Assembly (NCBI GenBank): GCA_965371445.1
Contig: CBDUYN010000067.1
Coordinates: forward strand, 1 to 47,158
Length of the DNA: 47,158 bases
Direction: 5' to 3'
From: DASWIG01 sp965371445
Lineage (GTDB): Bacteria; Acidobacteriota; Thermoanaerobaculia; Multivoradales; J023
The translations under genes and the position numbers were made by a program. Positions 17,754-25,749 of the stretch are shown piece by piece; positions within the stretch are counted from its first letter, which is position 1, and each line of letters starts with the position of its first letter. Under the pieces are notes generated by a model. It did no database searches. It saw only the letters and a program-made list of their open reading frames with translations, and was not told the DNA's origin.

Positions 17754-17806
17754 CGGGACCGATTCTCTCACCACGGCGTCCGGAAGCCAACGCGGCGGCC
17801 GCGGGG

Positions 17807-19456
17807 TCAGGAGCGCGGCGCCTGGAGGAGCGCCCCGGGATTCATGACGCCGGCCGGGTCGAGCTGGCGTTTGGCGGCGGCGAGCGCGGCGCGAAGGAGC
17901 TCGGGGACCTGGCGCTCGTAGTACGGACGGTGGATGCGTCCGACCGCGTGGTGGTGGGTGATCGTCGCGCCCTGGGCGAGGAGCGTCTCCGAGGCCACCC
18001 GCTTGATCTCGGCCCACTGCTCGAGCTCGCCGTGGCGTTTCCCCGGCGCGATGAAGGTATAGTAGGGCGCTGGGCCGTCGGGGTAGACGTGGGTGAAACG
18101 GCAGGAGAGGAACCCCTTGCCGCTGTGTCTCCCCCCCTTGATCCCCCGAGGGGGACAGACGCGCTCCATTGCCGAGCCGACCTCGTGGACGAGCGCTTCG
18201 TGGAGGGCCGGGAAACGGTCCCAGGTGCAGCTGGTCTCGAAGGTGTCGGCAATGACGCCGAGGCTCACGAGGCTCGCCTGGAGGTAGGGAGCGTCGAAGA
18301 AGGCCTGGCGCCAGGCCGAGGCGGCGTCGCCGCCGGAGTCTTTCCCGTCGTCCTCGCGGTGGCGGGCGCCGCCGGGGCAGCGTCCTCCGGCTTCGGTCGC
18401 GAGCCGGAGCGCCGTCAAGAGGCGTTCGCGCACCGGGACGTCGGCGGATTCGAAGGCCAGGATCAGGACCGAGCTGCCGTCGGCCGTGACACGGTGCAAG
18501 GCGGCTTCGCGGCGGTCGAGGAGCCGGCAGTTCGCCGGATGGAGGCCCGACTGGGCGATCGTCCGCGTCGCGTCGACGGCGCGCTTCCAGTCGTCGAAAA
18601 AGACGTTCGCCCGCGAGCGGAAGCGCGGACGCGCCTGGACGCGCATCCAGGCCTCGGTGAGGATGCCGAGAGTCCCTTCCGAGCCCATCACCATGCGGTC
18701 GCCGCTCGGCCCGGCGCCCGAGCCCGGCAGGCGGCGGCTCTCGCTCAGTCCGGCCGGGCTCATCATCCGAAGCGATTCGACGAGCTCGTCGATATGGGTG
18801 TAGACGGTAGCAAAGTGTCCGCCGGAGCGGGTGGCGATCCAGCCGCCGAGCGTCGAGAGCTCGAAAGACTGAGGGTAGTGACGCAGCGTTAGTCCGTGCA
18901 TGGCGAGCTGGCGCTCGAGGGCGGGACCGGTCGCTCCCGCCTGAATGCGGGCGGCGCGGGAGAGCGGGTCGACCTCGAGGACCCGGTCGAACCTCCTCAG
19001 GTCGACCGAGACGACGCCGTTGTAGGACGAGCCGACTTCGCCTTCGACCGAGCCGACGACGTTCGTGCCGCCGCCGTAGGGGATGACGGCGACGCGTTGG
19101 CCGGCGGCCCAGTCGAAGAGCTCGGCGATCTCGGCCTCGTTCGTGGGACGGGCAACGAAGTCGGGCGCCGGGGTGAAATCGCCGTAGAAGCCGCGGACGA
19201 CGTCGCGGTAGGAGCGGCCGTAGGTGTGGCGGATTCGCTCCTCGCGCTCGGACGAGGAGAACGGTGCCAGGCGTCCGGGGAGCTCGATGCGGGGTGCGGG
19301 GAGCTTGACCTTCTTGAGCGGCACCGGATTCCTCGGCAGGCCGGCGCCGAAGCCGAGGACGAGCTGGAGCTGTCCTGCCGTCACCAGGCGGCGGTGACGG
19401 GTGGGGAGCTTGTCGGCGTAGCCCCAGGCCCAGTGGCTGAGCTGGCGTTCGCTCAT
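17807..19456 (-). CDS. FAD-linked oxidase, alkyldihydroxyacetonephosphate synthase-like
   Basis: This 549-aa flavoprotein resembles alkylglycerone-phosphate synthase, which swaps the acyl chain of acyl-DHAP for a fatty alcohol to make the ether bond of ether lipids. The N-terminal WGYADK and the FAD-binding PCMH domain (about 90-275) with PYGGGTNVVG (126-135) and SGGHFATVYTHID are clear. The C-terminal substrate cap has THVYPDGPAPYYTF (455-468) and the tri-histidine HHHAVG (501-506) of the AGPS family. Residues about 433-446 (CPPRGIKGGRHSGK) look like an insertion coded by a dispersed DNA repeat at 18124-18158; the frame stays open. Function is inferred from the family; a related D-lactate/glycolate-oxidase-type activity is the main alternative. 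It precedes the kinase gene by 53 bp. Confidence 0.85.
   Translation of the reverse strand: MSERQLSHWAWGYADKLPTRHRRLVTAGQLQLVLGFGAGLPRNPVPLKKVKLPAPRIELPGRLAPFSSSEREERIRHTYGRSYRDVVRGFYGDFTPAPDFVARPTNEAEIAELFDWAAGQRVAVIPYGGGTNVVGSVEGEVGSSYNGVVSVDLRRFDRVLEVDPLSRAARIQAGATGPALERQLAMHGLTLRHYPQSFELSTLGGWIATRSGGHFATVYTHIDELVESLRMMSPAGLSESRRLPGSGAGPSGDRMVMGSEGTLGILTEAWMRVQARPRFRSRANVFFDDWKRAVDATRTIAQSGLHPANCRLLDRREAALHRVTADGSSVLILAFESADVPVRERLLTALRLATEAGGRCPGGARHREDDGKDSGGDAASAWRQAFFDAPYLQASLVSLGVIADTFETSCTWDRFPALHEALVHEVGSAMERVCPPRGIKGGRHSGKGFLSCRFTHVYPDGPAPYYTFIAPGKRHGELEQWAEIKRVASETLLAQGATITHHHAVGRIHRPYYERQVPELLRAALAAAKRQLDPAGVMNPGALLQAPRS
18124..18158 (-). repeat. Dispersed G/C-run repeat inside the AGPS-like gene
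   Basis: On the minus strand this reads CTGTCCCCCTCGGGGGATCA then AGGGGGGGAGACACA. It matches the 33-bp unit repeated four times at 40859-40990 apart from two substitutions and two extra bases near the 3' end. Here it is read as CPPRGIKGGRHS; in the other gene it is read in another frame as LSPWGDQGGNT. Identity is therefore at DNA level, not protein level. Confidence 0.8.
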
Positions 19457-19513
19457 GGGGGCATCTTAGCGGATCGGAGCTTCCGACCATTCGGAGGTGC
19501 CGACTCCAAGCTC

Positions 19514-19532
19514 AAAACCCGACGCCGGGTTT
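19514..19532 (-). terminator. Candidate terminator of the redox operon
   Basis: On the minus strand AAACCCG-GCGT-CGGGTTT gives a 7-bp stem with a 4-nt loop, ending in TTTT. It lies about 95 bp after the stop of the cytochrome b-like gene. The T run is short, so efficiency is uncertain. Confidence 0.45.
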
Positions 19533-19627
19533 GCGCTGCTCAAGCCCCAAGTGCGCCGAGCGCAAGCGGAGTTTGCCAGGCTCTTTGCCGGCAAACGGCC
19601 GGACTGGGCGGCCACTACACTACGTCA

Positions 19628-20485
19628 TCAGTAGTAGAGAACCGTCCAGACGTGCAGGACGACAAGCCCCAAGAGCACGATCGAGGCCGGCACGTGCAGA
19701 TAAAGCCACAGCCGCAGCGCCTGCTGCAACGTGTAGTGCGCGTCCATCTCGAGCTTGGCCCGGAAGAGCCGCTCAAGCTCGGCGAGCTTTTCCTTCTCTT
19801 CCGCCGGCAAGAAGCGCCGCAGGTATTCCACCTCCGCCAGCCGCGAACGAATCCCGCCCGTGACGTCGGTGAAATAGACGAGCCGGCGGCGCGGCGCGGC
19901 AAGCTCCGGCGCCAGGCTCTTGCGGTAAAGCTCTGAGATCGCCGCGTCCGCCTGGGAGACCAGGGCCTCGGCCTTCAACCGCACCTCGTCGACGAGCACC
20001 GGGATGCGCTCGTAGTTGACCTCGAGCGAAAGGCCCGAAGAAAGGACCCGCGGGATCCAGCGCTGGAGGAAAAGCCCCAGGAGGCCGCTCAGGACCGTCC
20101 ACCACGCGAGGAGAAGAAGCCACCAGGTGAGCGCTCCCGTCGGCCACGCGAAGCCGCTGTGCATCGAGGCGAGGAGCAGGAAGAGACCGCCGCCCCAGAC
20201 GTGGAGCCAGAGCCAGGACCAGGCGCGTCCTGCAATTCGCGTTCCCGTCTTCACGGCGCGGCGGCGCACGCCGTAGAGCGCCGCGACGACAAGGAGCACC
20301 GTGGCGAGGATGCCGTAGGTGAGGCCCCAGACGCTCGACGGGCTCACCTCGCCGAGCGTCGCGTTCAAGGCAAAAGCCGCCACGCACGCCGAGATCGCCA
20401 CGAGCCCCGTCGCGCTCCAGCGCCGACGCTCGCGCGCCAGCTGCTTCGGACGGCGCGTCGCCGGATTCATCGTCGCCGCGCTCAT
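19628..20485 (-). CDS. Predicted diheme cytochrome b-type membrane protein
   Basis: This 285-aa integral membrane protein has about five transmembrane helices: four within residues 25-145 and one at 255-283. Two helices each carry a pair of histidines exactly 14 residues apart: His95/His109 (LHVWGGG...SMHSGF) and His264/His278 (LHVPASI...VLHVW). This is the spacing used by bis-His b hemes stacked between two helices in cytochrome b proteins, so two b hemes spanning the membrane are predicted. Between them is a charged, helical segment of about 105 aa (150-255) that is probably an extramembrane docking region. ATG 20485 overlaps the upstream stop as ATGA. It is the last gene of the operon and would connect periplasmic and cytoplasmic redox partners. 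I do not recognise a named family. Confidence 0.75.
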   Translation of the reverse strand: MSAATMNPATRRPKQLARERRRWSATGLVAISACVAAFALNATLGEVSPSSVWGLTYGILATVLLVVAALYGVRRRAVKTGTRIAGRAWSWLWLHVWGGGLFLLLASMHSGFAWPTGALTWWLLLLAWWTVLSGLLGLFLQRWIPRVLSSGLSLEVNYERIPVLVDEVRLKAEALVSQADAAISELYRKSLAPELAAPRRRLVYFTDVTGGIRSRLAEVEYLRRFLPAEEKEKLAELERLFRAKLEMDAHYTLQQALRLWLYLHVPASIVLLGLVVLHVWTVLYY

Positions 20486-22146
20486 CGCATCAGCTCCTCG
20501 ATCTCCTCGAGCGAGCCCACCCGGTAGGCACACCCCTGAGGACAGTTCAGCACGCACGCCGGCCCATGACCCGTACCGGTACAGAGGTCGCATTTGCTCG
20601 ATACCAGGCGTTCGCGGCCCCGCAGACCCGTGGGGACCATGTCGTCGGGCCAAAGCTCGCCGGTCTCGTGCATGACGATCGCGTCGTAGGGACAGTTGTT
20701 GGCGCAGGTCTTACAGCCGATGCAAATCTCTTCCGTGACCTCGATCACCGAGTGAAAACCCGAGCGGTGGATCGCCCCGGTTGGGCAACCGACGAGGCAC
20801 ACCGGGTCCCGGCAGTGATAGCAAGAGCGCGCCACCAGGAGGTTCGCCACTTTTTCGCCCTCGCGCACGAAACGCGGCCGTCCGCCGTGGGTCTCGGCAC
20901 AGGCGCGGACGCAGTCGTCGCAGCGCGTGCAGGAGTCGAGGTCGATCACGAGGATCGAGTTGCCCTCGACGAGCCCACCCTCCAGCGCCACCTGGGTGAA
21001 CTCCGACTGGGCCAAGTTGCGCCGCGCGTATCCGACCTCCTTCAAGCGCGCCACGGCGCTTCGCCAGAGCATCTCCTCCATCTTGGGATAGCCCTCGCGA
21101 AGGTTCGCAAAGGCCGTGAGCGGGATCTTGACCAGCTCCGAGTACTCGACCGAGCGCGCGGAAAGCTCCCAGCGTGCCAGCCCGTCGACTAAAAGCTCCA
21201 CCTCCCCGAGCGTCATCCCCTTCGAGAGATAGGAGACCGTGAGGTCGTCCTCGCCGAAGCGCTGCAGGAGCTTCACGAAACCCGAGCGCACGAGGTAGAG
21301 CGCGTCAACCTCGTCGCCTTCGGTGACGATCGGCTCGTCGGGCTCGCAGGAGAGGAGCTCCACGGCCTCTTTGAGACCCTGGAGATAGAGGTCGGGGACG
21401 TTGCGCAGCAGAGGCGTCGACTTGAGCTGCGCAAAGAGCGCCTCGTCGCGGTAGGTGCGGTCGAGCCGCTCCTTCAAGCCCTTCGAGCGACGCTTCAGAA
21501 GGCGTAGCGCCGGGACGCGGATCTGGAGCAGCCGGCAGGGCGTTTTCGTCCGCGCCGTCACCGACTGCGGCCAGCCGCTCATCGCGCCGATCTCGCCGAA
21601 GCACTTGCCGGGGCCGAGCTCCCGCCCCTTGCCACGAGGCAGGTCGAAGTCCATGGCGGTCAGAAAGGTGATCTGGTTCTCGGCCGTGCGCTGTGCCGGT
21701 GGCGGCAGCTGCGCGAGGACGGTCCCCGACGACGTGTCGGACGCCGGCAGAGAAAACATCATCGTCCGCGACTCGTCGAAAATCGGGATCCCGGCCGTCT
21801 CGCCCCCGACACCCTCAAGAAACACCTCGACCGTCCCCTCGACGACGAAGAAAGCCAGGTCGAGATAGGTCCCCTGCTCGAAGAGGACGGATCCTTTCTT
21901 CCACACCGCCAGCGAGACGTCGGGGCTGATTTGTTCGAGGAACTTGTCGTTGTACTCCTCAGGATCGCTGAACAGCTCGAGGGTCCGGAGCTCGGCGGCC
22001 GAGAGCTTCTCGGAAAGGGCTTCGAGCCCCGTCTGGGTGCCGAACGACGTCCAGCGGTCCTTGTACTGCTCGATGCGTTTGAGCATCGTTTTCGATTCGA
22101 GGGGCTCGGGCGACACCGGCCGGGTCGGGGGCGACGGTTGGCTCAT
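20482..22146 (-). CDS. Fusion of two cyclic-nucleotide-binding-type domains with a four-cluster ferredoxin
   Basis: This 554-aa protein has no signal peptide and is presumably cytoplasmic. Residues about 75-215 and 245-365 are two cNMP-binding-type beta barrels (GSVLFEQG, GKCFGEIGAMSG; then EPIVTEGDEVDALYLVRSG, MTLGEVELL). In the first phosphate-binding cassette the usual Arg seems replaced (WPQSVTA), so ligand binding may be altered. Residues 400-545 form a DmsB/NrfC-like ferredoxin with 16 cysteines in four groups: C406/409/412/416, C442/445/450/454, C475/478/481/485 and C519/522/531/535. That is enough for four [4Fe-4S] clusters. Start and stop overlap both neighbours by 4 bp (ATGA). It may pass electrons to or from the membrane cytochrome b under control of a small ligand; that role is inference. 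Confidence 0.88.
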   Translation of the reverse strand: MSQPSPPTRPVSPEPLESKTMLKRIEQYKDRWTSFGTQTGLEALSEKLSAAELRTLELFSDPEEYNDKFLEQISPDVSLAVWKKGSVLFEQGTYLDLAFFVVEGTVEVFLEGVGGETAGIPIFDESRTMMFSLPASDTSSGTVLAQLPPPAQRTAENQITFLTAMDFDLPRGKGRELGPGKCFGEIGAMSGWPQSVTARTKTPCRLLQIRVPALRLLKRRSKGLKERLDRTYRDEALFAQLKSTPLLRNVPDLYLQGLKEAVELLSCEPDEPIVTEGDEVDALYLVRSGFVKLLQRFGEDDLTVSYLSKGMTLGEVELLVDGLARWELSARSVEYSELVKIPLTAFANLREGYPKMEEMLWRSAVARLKEVGYARRNLAQSEFTQVALEGGLVEGNSILVIDLDSCTRCDDCVRACAETHGGRPRFVREGEKVANLLVARSCYHCRDPVCLVGCPTGAIHRSGFHSVIEVTEEICIGCKTCANNCPYDAIVMHETGELWPDDMVPTGLRGRERLVSSKCDLCTGTGHGPACVLNCPQGCAYRVGSLEEIEELMR

Positions 22147-24263
22147 GGCTTCTCCTGCTTCGGGTAGAGCGCACGATAAAGGAGCTCGAGGCGTTTTTTC
22201 AACAGGAGGAGGACCTCCTCGACCGGCGTCCCCTCGGGGATCTCGGGGAACGGCGGCAGCTCAAGGTCGCGTCGCGGCTCGGAGGGAGGCGGCGCGGAGG
22301 ACGAGGATACAGAGGGCGACGGCGAGGACGACGAAGGGGACGACGCAGAAGACGGCGAGGGGGACGACGCGAGACGCGGACGCGGAGCCAGGGCCGCCGC
22401 CCGCTCGCTGGGTGTCGTCCGGCGCTCGGTACGCGCCGCGGAAGGCGCTGCCGACGGCAGACGCGCCAGGCGGACCTCCGGCACCGCGCCGCGTCCCCGG
22501 AGGACGCCGTCGTAGGCCGCTTTCAGGACCGCGGGCTCCGTCCGGTGCTCCCAGTGCCGGGCTTTGTCCATCGCCTCGAGATAATTGAAGTCGGCGCCCG
22601 AGGGATGGCCCGCCGAGATCAGCCGCGGATCCGTGACGTAGTGACACCTCGTGCAGCTACGGGCCCGCACCTCGGGGTCGCGTAGGTCGTTCTTGCCCAG
22701 TTGAAGAGCTTTCTTGTACCCCGGACGCTCGAGCTTCAAGGCCGGGTCGCCTTCCTGGTGCGGAGCGAGCCAGTCGGCGGCCGGTCCGTGGCAGCTCTCG
22801 CAGCTGACCCCGTCCTGGACGGCGCGCCGCTCCTTGCCCGTGACCACCGTGCCGTGGCAGTCCATGCAGAGATTGTCGCCGCGGGTCATGCGCGACGGGC
22901 TCAGGCCGTAGAGGCGGGCGATCTTGAGGTTTTTCTCCTCCTCCTCGAAGAAGGGGTCGGCAGAGCGGTAGTGCGGGTCGTTGAACCACCAGGCGTTTTG
23001 CGGTGCATGACAACGCGAGCAGCCGCCGGGACCGAGCGTCGCGTGCTCCGAGACCGGACGGATCCGGCGCTGCTTCTCACCGATGGCGGGGACCCCCGGA
23101 TCGGCCGCCGGAGACCGCGTCGAAGAAGCAGCCGGAGAAGCAGCCGGCGACGTGCCCGGATCCGTCGTCGTCGACGGCGTCGACACAGCCGTGGGAGCGC
23201 TCTCGGCGGCCGGCGCTCCGGGGACGGCCGTATCCTCCGGCTCCTCTTCGTCGTCGAGGGCGTCGTCGATGCCGAGAACCAGGGAGTCGAGAGCCGCGAG
23301 GACGGTGCCATCGTGGCGGGAGAGGAAGCCGCGGGTGGACTCGCCGATCGTGTCGGCGGCCAGGAGGAGCGCGGCGCGTTGGCCGATGCTGACGCGCACG
23401 CCGCGCACCGCGGCGACCATGGCGTCGACCTCGGGCAGGTCGGCGCGGCGGGCGATGGCCCGTACCTCGGAGAGGGCGACGCGGACGCGGCGGATCATGG
23501 CCTTCAGGTAGAGGTTCTCGCCACTCGCCTCGGCCACGGCCAAGAGCGCCGTCTCCAGGTCGACGGCGCGTCCCACGACGTAGAGGACGCGCTTGCGCTT
23601 CTCGCTGCGCGTCGCGTTCTCGCGGCTGCCGCCGTGCAGCGACTCCAGGAAGTTGTGGCGGATTTTTTCCGACCATTCGACGAGCTCGAAGGCGCTGCCG
23701 ACCGAGTGTCCGCCGATGTTGACCAGCCGCTCGTGGGGCACGGTGTGGCAGCCGAAGCAGCTTTTGACGACGCCGTAGAGGTCCGAGGGACGGCGCATGC
23801 CGGCCGCGCGGCTCTTACCGATCCGTTCGGCGCGGTGCTCAGGAGTCTCCGTGGCGTGGGTGACGCCCTTGGCGCCGTAGTCGTTGTGGATGTCGATCCA
23901 GTCGCGCGCCGCGCCGTGGCAGGACTCGCAGGAGACGCCGGAGACGGCACGGAGCTTCTCGCTTTGCACCGTCGGCGTGTAGTGGCAGCGCAGGCAGAGG
24001 CTCTCGCGCTTGATGAGCTTGAAGCCCATCTTGCCGGCGATCAGCTCGGCCGACTCCTTGCGGTGGAGCGTCTTGAAGCCGGTGGCGTGGGGTGTGCGCT
24101 TCCAGACCTCGAGCTCCTCGACGTGGCATTCGCCGCAGGCTTCGGCCGTGCGGATCTTCGCCGGGTCGATGAGGACGAGGTCCTCGTCCTGGGCCTGGGC
24201 CAAGGCGGCGGCCAGTAGCAGGCCGGCGAGGACGAGCTTCGTGGCGTTCTTCAGGAAGCGCAT
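22143..24263 (-). CDS. Octaheme c-type cytochrome (two tetraheme c554-like halves)
   Basis: This 706-aa protein has a Sec signal peptide (MRFLKNATKLVLAGLLLAAA, cleavage near AQA-Q), so it is periplasmic or outer-surface. Eight CxxCH heme sites are visible: His47, 94, 116 and 173 in the N-half and His419, 470, 492 and 541 in the C-half. Spacing and flanks match between halves (SCESCHGxAxDW occurs in both), showing an internal duplication of a cytochrome c554-like tetraheme domain. The halves are joined by a helical stretch (225-335) and a Pro/Ser/Thr/Ala linker (340-395). A second Ser/Pro-rich low-complexity stretch lies at about 630-670, before a helical C-terminus. It is the first gene of the operon. 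A weak -10-like TACACT (24274-24279) lies 10 bp upstream of the ATG. Confidence 0.92.
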   Translation of the reverse strand: MRFLKNATKLVLAGLLLAAALAQAQDEDLVLIDPAKIRTAEACGECHVEELEVWKRTPHATGFKTLHRKESAELIAGKMGFKLIKRESLCLRCHYTPTVQSEKLRAVSGVSCESCHGAARDWIDIHNDYGAKGVTHATETPEHRAERIGKSRAAGMRRPSDLYGVVKSCFGCHTVPHERLVNIGGHSVGSAFELVEWSEKIRHNFLESLHGGSRENATRSEKRKRVLYVVGRAVDLETALLAVAEASGENLYLKAMIRRVRVALSEVRAIARRADLPEVDAMVAAVRGVRVSIGQRAALLLAADTIGESTRGFLSRHDGTVLAALDSLVLGIDDALDDEEEPEDTAVPGAPAAESAPTAVSTPSTTTDPGTSPAASPAASSTRSPAADPGVPAIGEKQRRIRPVSEHATLGPGGCSRCHAPQNAWWFNDPHYRSADPFFEEEEKNLKIARLYGLSPSRMTRGDNLCMDCHGTVVTGKERRAVQDGVSCESCHGPAADWLAPHQEGDPALKLERPGYKKALQLGKNDLRDPEVRARSCTRCHYVTDPRLISAGHPSGADFNYLEAMDKARHWEHRTEPAVLKAAYDGVLRGRGAVPEVRLARLPSAAPSAARTERRTTPSERAAALAPRPRLASSPSPSSASSPSSSSPSPSVSSSSAPPPSEPRRDLELPPFPEIPEGTPVEEVLLLLKKRLELLYRALYPKQEKP

Positions 24264-24629
24264 ACCGGGGTGTAGTGTAGCGCGATCTCACCCGGGTATG
24301 AATGTCAACGTTGCATGGAGTCGTGGACAACTGCGGAGTAGCTTCCACAGGCTCCAGACGACGGGCCGGTCCTTGGGCAGCTGGTCGATCCACCGGGCCA
24401 CGCAGCGCAGCCACTCGTCGAGCGCCCGGGCGCCTTCTTCCGGAAGAGTGCCGTCGGCGGCCTTCCTACGCTCTGGCTTCGGACTCCGTCCGCGCAGGGC
24501 CAAGAGGAAGGCTCTGCTCCGCAACCGACGCAAGAAGTGTCGCTGCCCGACGACGCAACCCGGCGTCCGGAGTGGCCGATCGGGCCTCCTCGAAGTTCTG
24601 GGAGGCGTCGGGAGCGGCGGATCGACCCT
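24264..24629. other. Intergenic stretch upstream of the cytochrome operon
   Basis: Apart from the candidate promoter next to 24263, I see no gene here. Frames are open on both strands but give Arg/Pro/Ser-rich composition typical of random GC-rich DNA. It leads directly into the 42-bp repeat array. Confidence 0.5.
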
Positions 24630-24877
24630 CCGAGGCCCTTCAGGAGGGTCCCGGAGATTCTCCGGATGCTGCCGAGATTTTCCAGGAGGGTCGCGGAGAT
24701 TCTCCGGACGTATTTTGGAATCCCAGAAAGGCTCCGGAGATTCTCCGGACGCTTCCCAAAATTTCCAGGAGGGTCCCGGAGATTCTCCAGACGCTTCCCA
24801 AAATTTCCAGGAGACGTCCGGAGATTCTCCGGACGCTTCCCAAAATTTCCAGGAGACGTCCGGAGATTCTCCGGACA
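24630..24877. repeat. 42-bp palindrome-containing tandem array (six copies)
   Basis: The unit is CTTCCCAAAATTTCCAGGAG + ACGTCCGGAGATTCTCCGGACG or variants. The core CGGAGATTCTCCGG begins at 24652, 24694, 24735, 24777, 24819 and 24861, so spacing is 42, 41, 42, 42 and 42 bp. In the best copies TCCGGAGA-T-TCTCCGGA is a 17-bp inverted repeat with a one-base centre. Copies on the right are nearly identical and those on the left have decayed. Long frames are open on both strands, but the 41-bp step shifts the reading frame, so a simple coding explanation does not hold across the array. Confidence 0.85.
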
Positions 24878-24919
24878 CCCTCCTGCCAAATCTCAAATCC
24901 CGTTCCCTCCCTGCTCGTT

Positions 24920-25298
24920 GGTGCCGCTCAGCAGCCCGCGGCGGGTGGCGCGCAGCAAGTGGTAGAAGGCCTCGGCCGAGTCGGTGTAGTGTCCGAGCGC
25001 GGCGAGGTCGTGGCGCTCGATCCGATCCAGCGCCTCGACGGCCAGGGTGCCGCCGAACGACGGCTCGCCAGGGCCCAAGACCCGGGCCCAAGACCCGGTA
25101 GCCCCGGTATCCGCACCGCACCGGCGGGCTCCAGATCACCTCGTAGCCGCGCATGTCGGACATGGTCATGTTGCCGCCTTCGGCCCGTACCGCCTGGACG
25201 AACCGTCGGGCCCAGTCGCCCTGATACATCTCCTCGGCGCCGCGCCGCGACACCCTCCTGAGGGTCCTGGCGAGCTGCGGCTGGGTGAAGCGCTCGCC
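24920..25298 (-). pseudogene. Gamma-glutamyltransferase fragment, disrupted
   Basis: On the minus strand, residues read from 25298 give GERFTQPQLARTLRRVSRRG, then EEMYQGDWARRFV, GGNMTMSDMRGYEV and YRGYRVLGPG. This is the large-subunit core of gamma-glutamyltransferase. The frame is then lost and recovered in another frame as GEPSFGGTLAVEALDRIE and SAEAFYHLLRATR, again GGT sequence. A 13-bp tandem duplication (25071-25096) causes the shift; removing one copy rejoins YRVLGPGEPSFGG exactly. The N-terminus and the whole catalytic small subunit are missing. This is a dead gene relic. Confidence 0.8.
25071..25096. repeat. 13-bp tandem duplication disrupting the GGT relic
   Basis: GGGCCCAAGACCC occurs twice in direct succession (25071-25083 and 25084-25096). 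Thirteen is not a multiple of three, so the duplication shifts the GGT frame. Confidence 0.9.
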
Positions 25299-25749
25299 GG
25301 TCCGGCCATGAAGCCGGGGACCAGAGCCGAACGGCCGCTGGGGACGCCGCGCGGCGGGATCGACAGCGGATCCTTCTCGCGCTGCACCGTGTGGAAGCCG
25401 CCGTCGAGCGACCCTGAAGAGGGATCCTTCGCCGAGACGGGCCGGAGCAGGTCGGCAAGACCACGCTGCAAGCCGTCCAGGTCGGGGAAGGGGGGAAGGG
25501 ATTGCCTCTTGTAGAAGGGACACCACTTCGGGTAAGCTAACTTCCGGACACGCGCTACCGAGTACGGCTGTCGGCTGTCGCTCCGATGGCACTACGGCAA
25601 GTCTAGTGGTCTGAGTCGCAAGCCACCCAAGGAGGACCCTGGAACCCAGCCACTTCGGCAGCGTCCAGCCACTTCGTCAACACCCGTTTCATCAACACCC
25701 GGCCGTTTCGTCAGAACCTGGCAGGCTCAGCATAGCAGCGAGAGACCAC
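25299..25749. other. Non-coding or degraded stretch before the XRE cassette
   Basis: Open frames exist on the minus strand, but none gives a recognisable domain, and their composition is Arg/Pro/Ser-rich. Near 25655-25720 short repeats such as CAGCCACTTCG and TTCGTCA occur. GC content falls towards 25750, where the cassette starts. I see no terminator and no convincing promoter. Confidence 0.45.

Noticed and set aside
14073..19490. Single 1805-aa minus-strand protein
   Set aside because: Its N-terminal 579 residues are an Arg/Pro-rich shadow of the flavoprotein gene in another frame; the kinase domain starts at 17753.
24630..24877. CRISPR array
   Set aside because: Units are contiguous 42-bp tandem repeats with no unique spacers, and no cas genes are nearby.
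24288..25592. Intact 434-aa minus-strand gene
   Set aside because: Only part of it is GGT sequence, the frame is lost at the 13-bp duplication, and the remainder is repeat DNA read in whatever frame is open.
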